Positions 7,641-17,400 of a stretch of DNA of 64,000 bases are shown piece after piece (position 1 is the stretch's first letter; each line of letters opens with the position of its first letter). Source of the stretch: Sphingobacterium puteale (lineage in GTDB: Bacteria > Bacteroidota > Bacteroidia > Sphingobacteriales > Sphingobacteriaceae); NCBI RefSeq assembly GCF_003627955.1, contig NZ_RBWS01000005.1, positions 124,001 through 188,000 on the forward strand. Reading direction: 5' to 3'. The translations under genes and the position numbers were made by a program. Below the pieces are notes generated by a model. That model had not been told where the DNA came from, made no database searches, and saw only the letters and a list, made by a program, of their open reading frames with translations.

Positions 7641-8822
7641 ATGGCTTCATTCACCTCTATATTAGATAACGACTTTTATAAATTCACGATGCAGAATGCG
7701 GTAGTTAAGCTCTTTCCTAAGGCAAAGGCGCGCTACCACTTTATCAATCGGGGCCATCACAAGTTTCCGGAAGGGTTCGACGTCCTTTTGAAGGAGGCTG
7801 TAAACGAAATGGCAGACTTACGGCTTACCAAAGCTGAAAAAGCCTTTTTCGCGAGAACCTGCCCATACATCGACCCGACCTATTTTGATTTTCTGCAAGG
7901 TTATCGTTATGATCCCGATGAAGTTAAGATCACACAGGATGGGCCTGATTTAGAGGTTGTCATCGAAGGGTACTGGTATCGTACTATTCTCTGGGAGGTA
8001 CCGTTAATGTCGCTTATCTGTGAGCTTTTCTATGAATCACAAGGCTTAATCCGTGCATCAGATGAGGAAGTCATCGCCACGGCCAAAGACAAAATTGAAA
8101 AATATAAAAAACTCCATATTACCATCGCTGATTTTGGCACCCGTAGAAGGCATTCCTATGAAGTTCACGATCTGGTTGTCCGTACATTAAAGCAATACGG
8201 AGAAAGAACCTTTATTGGAACCAGCAACGTTCATCTGGCCATGAAATATGAAACCAAACCCATTGGCACGCATGCACACGAATGGTTTATGTTTCACGCC
8301 GCTAAATATGGCTATAAAATGGCTAACTTGCTGGGGCTGGAACACTGGTCTGATGTCTATCGGGGCGACCTTGGGATTGCGTTATCCGATACCTATACCA
8401 CCGAAGTTTTCTTTCAGCAATTCGATAAAAAGCTCACCAAATTATTTGACGGTGTACGACACGACAGTGGCGACCCGCTGGAATTTACGGACAAGGTTAT
8501 TGCGCATTACAAGAAAAATGGCATAGATCCGCTGTCAAAGACAATTATATTTTCCGATGGGCTTGATTACGATAAAGTTGAGCGCATAGCGAATTATTGC
8601 GAAGGCAAGATATTACACTCCTTTGGCGTTGGCACCAACTTTACCAACGATGTAGGACTTAAGCCCATGAACATCGTCATCAAAATGACTGACGCCCTCC
8701 CAGAAGACGATCAATGGACACCTGTCATAAAACTTTCAGATGAGCCCATGAAACATACTGGTGACGAGGATTCCATCTATATCGCAAAAAAAGTATTAAT
8801 GATTGATAATGACAATGTATAG
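7641..8822 (+). CDS. pncB: Nicotinate phosphoribosyltransferase
   Basis: A 393-aa cytoplasmic enzyme joining nicotinate to phosphoribosyl pyrophosphate, with ATP hydrolysis, to make nicotinate mononucleotide for NAD salvage. Family motifs are clear: N-terminal LDNDFYKFTMQNAV, central DFGTRRRHSYE, the IGTHAHEWFMFHA block with the conserved His region, and VRHDSGDPLEFTDK near the phosphate-binding loop. Length is normal for bacterial PncB. The ATG at 7641 is the natural start. Its last 14 nt overlap the start of a methyltransferase gene, so the two are translationally linked. Confidence 0.97.
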   Translation: MASFTSILDNDFYKFTMQNAVVKLFPKAKARYHFINRGHHKFPEGFDVLLKEAVNEMADLRLTKAEKAFFARTCPYIDPTYFDFLQGYRYDPDEVKITQDGPDLEVVIEGYWYRTILWEVPLMSLICELFYESQGLIRASDEEVIATAKDKIEKYKKLHITIADFGTRRRHSYEVHDLVVRTLKQYGERTFIGTSNVHLAMKYETKPIGTHAHEWFMFHAAKYGYKMANLLGLEHWSDVYRGDLGIALSDTYTTEVFFQQFDKKLTKLFDGVRHDSGDPLEFTDKVIAHYKKNGIDPLSKTIIFSDGLDYDKVERIANYCEGKILHSFGVGTNFTNDVGLKPMNIVIKMTDALPEDDQWTPVIKLSDEPMKHTGDEDSIYIAKKVLMIDNDNV

Positions 8823-9516
8823 AGACGTATATGGCGAAGCTTTGGATGATTACTTTGTCCATCAAGAAGAGAAATTCCCTTTAACACTACATACGAGCTA
8901 TGGCGACCAAGAGGAAATGCCTGTTGAAGTTTTCTTTAGGGATGCCGACGATTTTCCGGAACTGGAGTTCATTGGATTATCGCTCTGTGATGGACGGGTG
9001 TTGGATGTAGGAGCAGGAGTGGGTGGCCACAGCCTATATTTACAAGAAAAAGGATTTGAAGTCGATGCCTTGGAAATATCGCAAACAGCCTGTCATATTA
9101 TGCAGCAACGTGGGGTACAACGTATTATACATGAAGATTTTTACGAGTACAGTGGACAACGTTACGACACGCTACTGTTTCTCATGAACGGCGTTGGTAT
9201 CGCTGGCGATCTTGAAGGGTTTAAAAGACTATTACACCATAGTAAAGAGCTCCTCACTGAAAAGGGACAACTTATTTTTGATTCTTCAGATATCGCTTAT
9301 CTCTATGAAGATTATAAGGTCAAAAAGCCTCCCTACTATTTTGGAGAGATTCAATATCAATACGAATATAAAGGACAAAGGGGCATTCCCTTCAAATGGC
9401 TGTATTTAGATCAGGATAAACTGATCAACATATCCCATGAACTGGGCTGGGTAGTCCAGATTTTATATGAAGATGAAAATGATCAGTATTTGGTACGCAT
9501 GGAACCGAAAAAATAA
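8809..9516 (+). CDS. Class I SAM-dependent methyltransferase
   Basis: A 235-aa Rossmann-fold methyltransferase. Motif I is VLDVGAGVGGHSLYLQEKGF, followed by the acidic residue-containing VDALEIS that would bind the SAM ribose. A later LLFLMNGVGIAGDL segment takes the motif IV position, and LTEKGQLIFDSSD fits motif VI. Substrate unknown. The gene overlaps pncB: the first ATG is at 8809 and another at 8815 is possible; a TTG at 8803 was not preferred. The tight coupling suggests co-expression with NAD salvage, but nothing in the sequence shows the substrate is a nicotinate derivative. Confidence 0.85.
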   Translation: MTMYRDVYGEALDDYFVHQEEKFPLTLHTSYGDQEEMPVEVFFRDADDFPELEFIGLSLCDGRVLDVGAGVGGHSLYLQEKGFEVDALEISQTACHIMQQRGVQRIIHEDFYEYSGQRYDTLLFLMNGVGIAGDLEGFKRLLHHSKELLTEKGQLIFDSSDIAYLYEDYKVKKPPYYFGEIQYQYEYKGQRGIPFKWLYLDQDKLINISHELGWVVQILYEDENDQYLVRMEPKK

Positions 9517-9557
9517 CAGACCTATTTCAGAACTTTAGGCACAACTGAAAACGCATC

Positions 9558-9599
9558 AAAAAAAACCTTAAATACCTGTTCGGTAGTTAAGGTTTTTTG
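9558..9599. terminator. Bidirectional intrinsic terminator
   Basis: AAAAACCTTAA pairs with TTAAGGTTTTT around a short loop that itself has a small TACC/GGTA pairing. A/T runs on both sides let it serve the methyltransferase (plus) and the convergent DUF4097 gene (minus). Confidence 0.85.
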
Positions 9600-9644
9600 C
9601 GTTTGTATGCTAAACGTGGTCAGCCTATTTCAACACTTCACCTA

Positions 9645-10526
9645 CTATTTTTGGGATCTAATATAGATATCACCCATAGAAGTCTTCAGGATCACATCCT
9701 GTCCGCCACCATTCATTTTTCCTTTAACAGTATTTGACATGTTGTAAGGACTACTTTTAGGTTCCTCAACAGGCTTTTCAAATTGAAATTCATCTGCCGC
9801 ATAGATATTACCCATTGAGGTCTTCATATCTACGTTGGCGCCGAATTTTGCTGGGAAAGCCACATCCACCGCCCCCATTGCGGCAATGAGCGAAATAGGC
9901 CCTTTGACCGGTTGCACAAATTTAGCAACAACATCCCCCTGAGCAACCTTTACATTAATCGGTCCTGTTACATTGATCACTTTGACATCCCCCATCGTGC
10001 TGGAAATCTCCACTTCTGCGCGAATATCTTTCACCTCAATCCCCCCCCCATTAAAGAAACCTCCGCGGCCTTTTACGCTAATAGGAAGATTAAAAGGAAC
10101 CCGCACATGAATGGAATCCTCCATTGGCATGCCTACTATACTGATTTCGGTCACGCCAGCATTATTTTGGATATTCATCCCCATTCCCGAATTATCGGAC
10201 AGGCCGGAACCGTTTACAACGCGTAAACCTTTAGTACGGTCGTTTTCTTCCTGTTCCTCTACATTCGCCGTAATTAAAACTTCTTTACCATTATAGCCTT
10301 CGACAGCCACATTATCAAATTTTAGCAATAACTTCTCTCCTAAAACAGGTACTTTAAACTCTTTCCAAACCTTATTTCCACTATTTCCAACAGCACCTCG
10401 AATTGCTCTTGGCGGTCTGGGAGGCTTCGGCGGTACAGCCCCCTCCACATTCTCTGATATCTGCGCCTGCAATGCATGTGCAAAAAGCAGCGCCATTCCC
10501 ATGATGATTATTCTTATCCTTTTCAT
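9645..10526 (-). CDS. DUF4097-like beta-strand-repeat exported protein (putative adhesin)
   Basis: A 293-aa protein with a signal peptide (about 1-21, ending LQAQ). The mature part starts with a Pro-rich stretch (PPKPPRPPRAIRG) and then becomes repeated beta strands of the kind seen in DUF4097 and related beta-helix proteins. The unit STMGDVKVINV recurs as AQGDVVAKFV, AAMGAVDVAFP, SMGNIYAAD and SMGDIYIRS at about 20-35 residue spacing. Probably periplasmic or surface located. It lies 104 nt downstream of a HEAT-repeat anti-sigma gene and an ECF sigma gene on the same strand, so it is a likely target or output of that regulator. A good AAGGAG ribosome-binding site precedes the ATG. Confidence 0.75.
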   Translation of the reverse strand: MKRIRIIIMGMALLFAHALQAQISENVEGAVPPKPPRPPRAIRGAVGNSGNKVWKEFKVPVLGEKLLLKFDNVAVEGYNGKEVLITANVEEQEENDRTKGLRVVNGSGLSDNSGMGMNIQNNAGVTEISIVGMPMEDSIHVRVPFNLPISVKGRGGFFNGGGIEVKDIRAEVEISSTMGDVKVINVTGPINVKVAQGDVVAKFVQPVKGPISLIAAMGAVDVAFPAKFGANVDMKTSMGNIYAADEFQFEKPVEEPKSSPYNMSNTVKGKMNGGGQDVILKTSMGDIYIRSQK

Positions 10527-10630
10527 CTCCTTAATTTTATTGTTTCTTTATCTAATATTTTTCAAATCTTCCCTGTATTCGCTAGCTCCGTCTATCCCAT
10601 TTGTTTGGTAGTCCTTATCGCTCTGTGCCC

Positions 10631-11449
10631 TTATTGATGCAACAACACGGCATAGGCCTGCTCTTTTACAAACTTCAATGTAAAGGGATCTTCCACGATC
10701 GCATTCAGTTTGTCCTTTGTGCTGTTTTTCATTTCCAGCTCGTCTCGCTGCCCGATCATTTGCATCAGTTCGACCTGCAATGTAGGATCATTCTGTGCGA
10801 CGAAAAAATCCTGAACTTTCTGTTGCCTGGCTTCCGGTGTCATTCCTTCCAATAAGGTCTCAATGGCTGCCATACGTACATTGCTGCTTTCATCAGAAAC
10901 TGCCATTTTCTCCAGCACTCGTGTTTCATCGTCATTCAGACCACCTTGTTTTTGTAAACCAAGTATGGCTGCAAGACGTGTACTTGCCCAAGTGGAATCC
11001 TGAAGCATTTCCATATAATCCTGTTTTTTGACCGACAGGCCCTTGTCCTGAACTGCTTTTTGCCCCTTCACTTTAGCCACACGATTTATTTTTTGAACAT
11101 TTGGCATTGTTTGTATGATTCGAACCGGCTCCTTCCTTTCAATTTCTACAGAAACTCCCTGCTGTGCAGGTGTCATTGTTTCTAAAGCATCCTTTTGGAC
11201 AGAAACTGGTCTTCCTTCTGCTACTTTGGTCGCATGATCTTCTTTCTGATTAAAAATCAGTAATGTAGTAGTACCTACCAATAATGTCGCTGCTGCAATG
11301 CTTGCCCATCGCCATAATGGTTTAATTCTCTTTTCCTGTACCGGAGGAACTACCTGTGGTTTGATTTTATTCCATAAATCCGCAGAAGGTTCTCTATGAT
11401 CAAATGCATCCCGATTCGCATTTACAAAATCTTTCAAATTATCCCGCAT
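10631..11449 (-). CDS. Membrane anti-sigma factor with C-terminal HEAT-like repeats
   Basis: A 272-aa protein. Residues 1-42 are an N-terminal cytoplasmic segment (EPSADLWNKIKPQV), followed by one membrane helix (about 46-68, ASIAAATLLVGTTTLLIF). The periplasmic part has a basic linker and then helical pairs typical of HEAT repeats (STWASTRLAAILGLQKQGG, SSNVRMAAIETLLEGM, DPTLQVELMQMIGQRDE). The start codon overlaps the end of the upstream ECF sigma gene by 11 nt, the usual arrangement for an anti-sigma partner. The HEAT repeats would be the sensor or protein-binding part; their ligand is unknown. Confidence 0.78.
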   Translation of the reverse strand: MRDNLKDFVNANRDAFDHREPSADLWNKIKPQVVPPVQEKRIKPLWRWASIAAATLLVGTTTLLIFNQKEDHATKVAEGRPVSVQKDALETMTPAQQGVSVEIERKEPVRIIQTMPNVQKINRVAKVKGQKAVQDKGLSVKKQDYMEMLQDSTWASTRLAAILGLQKQGGLNDDETRVLEKMAVSDESSNVRMAAIETLLEGMTPEARQQKVQDFFVAQNDPTLQVELMQMIGQRDELEMKNSTKDKLNAIVEDPFTLKFVKEQAYAVLLHQ

Positions 11450-11996
11450 AATTATACCTCTCCTTCAATTGTTCGTAAATTTTCTTTTTGGCCCGATGGT
11501 ATTGACTCCTTACCGCTACGGCCGTCATACCCAAAGACTCAGCAACTTCATCATGACTCATATCTTCAAAAAGATAAAGATTGATAATCATTTTGGGTAT
11601 CCCGGTCAACTGATCAATGACCGATTCCAGATCAGTTAATCGACATTCCCGCCACTCCTTTTCCAATAACTCATCTTCACCCTCGTCCCGGATTTCCAGA
11701 TCATCAATCGGTGTGTGATATTGCTTATTCTTTCGTAAGAGAGAGATAGCTTTATTCACCCCCATCCGCCGCAACCAAGCCTCAACATTTAGTACCGCAT
11801 GCCACTTATCAGATTTTGAAAAAAACTCCACAAAAGTCTCCTGTAAAATATCCTCGCTCTCCTCCTGATTGGACAAAATCCGATAGATCGAGTTAAAAAT
11901 CTTCTTCGCATAGCGATGATAAAGCTGTGCAAACCCTGATTCGTTACCGGACTGGCACATCGCTAATAAGTCTCTATCGCTAAGTTGATTCTGCAC
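11439..11996 (-). CDS. ECF RNA polymerase sigma factor
   Basis: A 185-aa sigma-70 family protein. Region 2 covers about residues 20-85 (FAQLYHRYAKKIFNSIYRIL, EESEDILQETFVEFF) and region 4 about 120-175 (YLFEDMSHDEVAESLGM with AVRSQYHRAKKKI as recognition helix). The frame starts at GTG (11996); the next ATG would remove the first part of region 2, so GTG is preferred. It overlaps its presumed anti-sigma by 11 nt. This is a different subgroup from the two FecI-like factors further on. Confidence 0.9.
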   Translation of the reverse strand: MQNQLSDRDLLAMCQSGNESGFAQLYHRYAKKIFNSIYRILSNQEESEDILQETFVEFFSKSDKWHAVLNVEAWLRRMGVNKAISLLRKNKQYHTPIDDLEIRDEGEDELLEKEWRECRLTDLESVIDQLTGIPKMIINLYLFEDMSHDEVAESLGMTAVAVRSQYHRAKKKIYEQLKERYNYAG

Positions 11997-12149
11997 GTGT
12001 ATTATTTAATACTGTTAATTTTCTATGTTTCTATTCTATAGTCGGAAAGCGTTGGAAAATGTTGCAATATAATTTTATTTTTTTTTCTAAAATAAATAAC
12101 GAAGCGCTCGTAAACCGCAATAAACAACTTTATTACTGTTTTTAAGCAA

Positions 12150-12181
12150 TAAAAAAACACCCAAAGAATACTTTGAGTGCT
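12150..12181 (-). terminator. Intrinsic terminator of the small lipoprotein gene
   Basis: On the minus strand CACTCAAAG / CTTTGGGTG, with one non-canonical pair and a TATT loop, is followed by seven T. It lies 60 nt after the stop at 12241. Confidence 0.85.
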
Positions 12182-12240
12182 TGCATTAACAAAAAGTACT
12201 TTATGAAGTTTTATAAAATCTTCAATAAGCCAGTGTTATA

Positions 12241-12723
12241 TTATTTTATTTTTAGATAGGTTTCTATAATAGTATGTTTTACACCGAGTTCAGGTAAGTT
12301 CTCCTCCCCCCGTTGAATAAGTGTATCCCCTTTAAATTCCAGTTCGAAATCGAACTTATTGCTTTCCCAATCACGGAGGCTACAATATTGTAGCCGTTCC
12401 TGGTAATTTTTACCGTCAAATGAATAAGTTCCTCCACCGGCAAGAAAATGAGGTTCTTTCCCTTTCCCTTTCTCTTTATCGTGGTTAAAAAAAGAAAAAT
12501 GATCTTCATTAAACATCTTAAACATTTCGGTTTTGCTGGTATCAGTAAATGCGGTCACTGTATCTTTCCCTTTGATTGTTTTACTTTCCAGGAGTCTATA
12601 AGTCCCGGTCAATGACTTGGCTTTTGAAGCCTTATTTTCTTTCTGTTGTTCGCTGGCATTGTTGCATGAAAAGAGCATGCATGGCAACATCGCCAATAGC
12701 AAAATTTGATTTTTTAGGTTCAT
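12241..12723 (-). CDS. Hypothetical lipoprotein
   Basis: A 160-aa protein with a clear lipobox (LFSC, Cys20) and then a charged linker. The mature part starts SLTGTYRLLESKTIKGKDT and continues as short strands (GGGTYSFDGKNYQER, FDFELEFKGDTLIQRG), which suggests a small beta-barrel of lipocalin type, as in many Bacteroidota lipoproteins. The exact family is not recognised. The gene is flanked by its own terminator downstream and by the SusD-gene terminator upstream, so it is probably monocistronic. Confidence 0.6.
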   Translation of the reverse strand: MNLKNQILLLAMLPCMLFSCNNASEQQKENKASKAKSLTGTYRLLESKTIKGKDTVTAFTDTSKTEMFKMFNEDHFSFFNHDKEKGKGKEPHFLAGGGTYSFDGKNYQERLQYCSLRDWESNKFDFELEFKGDTLIQRGEENLPELGVKHTIIETYLKIK

Positions 12724-12745
12724 AGTATTTTATAAGAGGTTTAAA

Positions 12746-12772
12746 GAGGCCAAACTACGAAAGTTCGGCCTC
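12746..12772 (-). terminator. Likely terminator of the SusD-like_2 gene
   Basis: GAGGCC and GGCCTC flank a second pairing (AACT/AGTT) with a 5-nt loop and one mismatch. It lies 21 nt downstream of the SusD stop on the minus strand and is followed by CTTTAAA rather than a long T run. Confidence 0.6.
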
Positions 12773-12793
12773 AAAAAAAACAAACCATTGTGA

Positions 12794-14398
12794 TTATTTG
12801 TCCCACCAGACCCGGCCGGTATAAGAATCTCCGCCAGTTACCGCATTTGAAGCGGTCTTATAATGGTCTGGGTTATTTGATGCTTCGCTTATAGGATATG
12901 GGTATCGCCTTGGAATCACCCCGCCAGTGCTATTATTGGGATGCTTCACCGGGATAAGATTCGGGAAACCTGATCTCTTCCAATTATTCCAAGACTCATA
13001 AAAATCTAACAATGTATTTGTATGTGCCCAGTATTGTTCGTTAATCTGTTTTAGTCCTTCTGTATCGTTATATGGATTGGCTTTAAGATAAGCATCTGCC
13101 TCTCCGTCAGCTATTGCCAATTTCGCATCATACTGACTTAAACATGTCATGGCTGCCTTTACCCCATTTTGGTAGTGTGCCTGTGCTGTTCCGCCAATTC
13201 CCCAACGTTTTGCGGCTTCAGCTTTCAACAGTTCTGTTTGACCATAACTTAATATAAAAGTTATTCCATCGAGTTTAAACATATTGGGATTGGGAGAAGA
13301 GTAGTCCGGATAATCCGTGAAGCTCGGGTCTTTGCGAATATCAAAAGCATTTCCATTGGCCGCATCTACCTGTTTACCATTAGGCATCCCTTTTTGAACA
13401 TCAGGATTAGTCACATAATTTGCACTTTGATTCTTATTTGACAAGCTTGTGTATATTTTTGTAACCGCAATCTTCCCCAGCCTTGGGTCATTGGATTTTT
13501 TCAGAAAATCAATAAATGTATTTGACCATTTCCCATAATAATAGTCTTGGGATCCTACAAGTCCCAATAATACCTGGCTATTTCTATTTTGTGTAATACG
13601 GGCACCATTAACGTCATGCTTTATGAAAGCATTATCTTCGTTTGAAGCAAATGTATTTGTTATTGCCTTTTGTGCATATTCCTTTGCTTTGCCTTCATCA
13701 ACTTTCACAAGTCGCATTGCTAAGCGAAGCATAAACGAATTTGCGAATTTTTTCCATTTATTGATATCACCTTTATAAATAATATCACCAGAAACCTTAT
13801 CTCCTCCCAGCTGCAATGCAGTGGATGCCTCATCAAGTTCTTTCAACATGGAGTTGTAAATATCTTGTTGCTTGTCATATTTCGGCAGATAAATTTTTTG
13901 ATAATATCCCAATCCTGCTTCGGAATATGGTACATCCCCGTACAAATCTGTGATACGAGCCAATATCACTGCTCGCCAAATACGAGCTACCTGATACAAA
14001 TTCTTATACTGTTCTTTCCCTCTTGTGTTTTCAATTACATCAACAATATTTCTTACCTGTTCAATATAACTTCCCACTGAACCCGTTCCCCAATATGCAG
14101 CTGTATGTTCCTCAAAAATTAGATACTTGTCACCTCTCCACTCCTGTGTACAATTTGCTAATGCTTGCACGATAGGTCCTGCAAGCGAAAAATTACTTCG
14201 AAAAGAGTCATATGCCAGATCAAGACTACCGGTATAGTTCAGTTGGGCAGATGACAAGACAAAATTTGGATTAAACTTGTCCGATATATTAGTTACAGGA
14301 TTTGTATTAATTTTATCAAAATCCTTGGTACAACTTGTCGCCGTTAGCAAACATGCGACAGCTAATGTTGTTATAATGGGTCTTATATTTTTTTTCAT
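12794..14398 (-). CDS. SusD/RagB-type nutrient-binding lipoprotein (SusD-like_2 group)
   Basis: A 534-aa outer-membrane lipoprotein (lipobox ATSC, Cys23, then TKDFDKINTNPV). It fits the SusD-like_2 group: the N-terminal FDKINTNP motif, NPNFVLSSAQLNY, several TPR-like helices (YKNLYQVARIWRAVILARITDLYGDVPYSEA), and a C-terminal WNNWKRSGFPNLIPV with RRYPYP. SusD proteins cap the SusC channel and grip the substrate. The gene starts 12 nt after the SusC stop, so they form one transcript. The substrate is not predictable; this subgroup often serves peptides or unknown ligands, and no glycan enzyme is nearby. Confidence 0.92.
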   Translation of the reverse strand: MKKNIRPIITTLAVACLLTATSCTKDFDKINTNPVTNISDKFNPNFVLSSAQLNYTGSLDLAYDSFRSNFSLAGPIVQALANCTQEWRGDKYLIFEEHTAAYWGTGSVGSYIEQVRNIVDVIENTRGKEQYKNLYQVARIWRAVILARITDLYGDVPYSEAGLGYYQKIYLPKYDKQQDIYNSMLKELDEASTALQLGGDKVSGDIIYKGDINKWKKFANSFMLRLAMRLVKVDEGKAKEYAQKAITNTFASNEDNAFIKHDVNGARITQNRNSQVLLGLVGSQDYYYGKWSNTFIDFLKKSNDPRLGKIAVTKIYTSLSNKNQSANYVTNPDVQKGMPNGKQVDAANGNAFDIRKDPSFTDYPDYSSPNPNMFKLDGITFILSYGQTELLKAEAAKRWGIGGTAQAHYQNGVKAAMTCLSQYDAKLAIADGEADAYLKANPYNDTEGLKQINEQYWAHTNTLLDFYESWNNWKRSGFPNLIPVKHPNNSTGGVIPRRYPYPISEASNNPDHYKTASNAVTGGDSYTGRVWWDK

Positions 14399-14410
14399 GA
14401 TTTCGTCCGC

Positions 14411-17400
14411 TTAAAATTTAGCACTTAAGTTAAGTCCAAAGGTGCGTACCGCAGGTACCCCACCTAGTTCCAGTCCCGGGAATGTCGCATTATAGCTTGA
14501 TTCAGGATCCACATTGTCAGTCTTTTTCATTAACACAAGCAGATTGCGTCCCACGGCGCTTACATTAATGGATTTGATCTTATTGTTAAATAGATTGGAA
14601 GGAAATGTATAGCCTAAGATCACCTGTCTCAATTTCACAAAATCAGCACTGTGCACAAAGATCTTAGATGTATTATTAGCAACATTCGCATAATAGGTTG
14701 ATGCATTTGCGGCATATTCCTCTCGTTTATCCAAAGTCTCCTTATGCAAACCAAAGGTATACCCATAGAAATCCGTTGCAGAGAATAATTTACCGCCCCA
14801 TTTACCGTCAATTAGGAAAGAAAAACTAAATCTATCATAGGAAAATTCATTATTCAACCCTGCGAACCATTTGTTAAAAGCAGATCCATAGGGAGTCAAT
14901 TCACCTCTGGCAGGAGACCTCCCATCCGCCAGCATAACCACATTACCGTCTTTATCATACTTATTGTCAAAAGCCATCACCTGAAATGCGGCATAACCTT
15001 TCATATTGGCGACAGAGCCGGCTCCGGTTCTGGACATGGCAACAGATTGGAAATTAAACCCGTCAGCTAGCGATAATATCTTGTTATCATTATACGATCC
15101 ATTAATCGTCGAAATCCATTTAAATTTTTGATTCTTGATGATTGTAGTTGATATCAATGCTTCAAACCCCTTATTCTGCATTTCACCAGCGTTTAAAACC
15201 GCTGAGCTAAATCCACTTGAGGAAGGTGTTGTAATAAAGGTAATTTCGTTTTTAGACTTCTTATTGTACCAAGTAAGGTCCAAATTAATCCGGTCATTAA
15301 ATAACCTCATTTCAGTACCGATTTCTAGTTCCGAAGCAGATGACGCTATTAATCCCGAATTTGGAATACCGGTATTATCTATTATTCCCAATGGAGTTCC
15401 ATTTAGACTTTCACTACGTAAGCGATAACTTAATGCGGTTTGATAGGGATCCGTTGCCTGACCTACAGTCGCATAACCAGCTCTCAATTTACCAAAATTA
15501 AGCCATGGAGCTTTTAGATATTCCGAATACACAAACGATGCAGAGACAGAAGGATAGACTGAATTAAGCTTATTATCGTACCCGGGTGCTGCTAATGTAG
15601 AGAACCAGTCCGAACGAAGACTACCCGTCAAATAAAGTATGTCTTTGTATGCAAACTCCAATGTACCATAAGTCGATTGTGTTTCTTGTTCTGATTCTAC
15701 ATATTCTAAGGATTTATTCTCGGCATTGGCGATATTATAATTACCAAACACAGCCAAATCAACCCCATTGTTTGTAATTTGCTTGGACTTGGTGTTTCGG
15801 TAACTTGCACCAACATTTGGTGTGATTGAATAATCACCGAAAGTAAATTGTTTTCCAACTAAGATATCCGCGTTAATGTCATCAAAATTTGTGTTTTGTT
15901 CAGAGATCTTTCCCCTTCTATAATAGGCAGTACCAGAAGCAACTACATTTTTATATCGGTCAGCATAGGAATCACGTCCAGCACGTCCCTGGAAAAACAG
16001 GCCATTTTCCAAGGTATATCTTGCGGTCAATGAACTAAGCGTTCTCTTTCTGCTCGTATTGTTCTGAAATTCATAAGCGGCAAACCAAGGATTGGTTGCA
16101 TAGGCGTTGCCGGAATATCCAATTTCGTTACCCTCTGTATCTTTCCAAGGTTTTAAATCATTTACATTAATAGATGTTGGTAAAAACATCACATTAAAAT
16201 TGGCATTTCCCGCCCCATCGGACAACATGGGCCGGTTTTTGACCTGTTCGTAGATTAAATTAATCCGTCCGTCAACGGTCAGGCCTTTTAATGGCTCAAA
16301 TAAACCTGCGAGGTTAAATGATTGGCGATCCAATCCTGAGTTCGGAACGACAGACTTGTTTTTCACATCTGTACCGGATAATCGAATGGATCCCCCTTCG
16401 AATGACTTATTTAGGGCGATCGTATTTGTCCAGGTATTTCCAGTGCGATAGAAACGCCCCATATTACCCTTCTGCAGTGAATAAGGTCTTTCCTTGCCAT
16501 CGAACTGCAACACTTGAGATCCATCTAATTTTGCCCCCCAGCTGCTTGCTCCTGTGGATAGTGCATTATCGATATTTGTTGGTTTGATACCGCCCCCGCC
16601 ATGGCCATATTCCGTCTGCCAATTGGTTTGATCAATGATTTTTTCTGCTACATAGTTGCTGCTAAAATCGATAGAATTACCTTTTCCCGATTTCGTTGTT
16701 ATCAAAATAACACCCGCTTTTGCACGGGAACCATATAAAGCAGAGGCTGCTGCACCTTTTAATACAGAAATACTTTCAATATCGTCAGGATTGATATTAC
16801 TGATCGCGTCTCCTAAATCTGGGGCATTATCCCATTGACTTCCGGAATTTCCGCGTGAGTTGCTATTATTTAGGCCGACCGGTTTACTCTCCATCGGTAT
16901 ACCATTGATAACATATAATGGCTGACTTGTCTGGTTAATACTCGATACGCCCCGAATCGTTACATTTGTAGCCGCACCAGCCCCGCCTGCGGTACTTCCA
17001 ATATCCAAACCGGCTACTTTTCCCGCTAAAGCATTCATCACATTATTTTCGCGCGCCGTGGTCAGGGACTCCCCGGCAACCTGTGTTACGGAATACCCTA
17101 GCGAACGTTTTTCTTTTTTCATCCCCAATGCGGTAACTACGACCTCATTTAACATCCGGTTGTCTTCCACCAAAATGATTTTCATGTCACCATCTTTCGT
17201 CACAGCCACTTCCTGCGAAGCATAGCCCGCAAAAGAAACAATCAACGTATTACCAGTAGTAGCTTCAATGGAAAACCGTCCATTGATATCGGTCGCCCGT
17301 CCGACAGCTGTTCCTTTAACACGGACACTGGCTCCTGCTAATGGATTTCCTTTGTCGTCTGTTACTGAACCCGAAACGGAAACCTGTTGCTGTTGACTCA

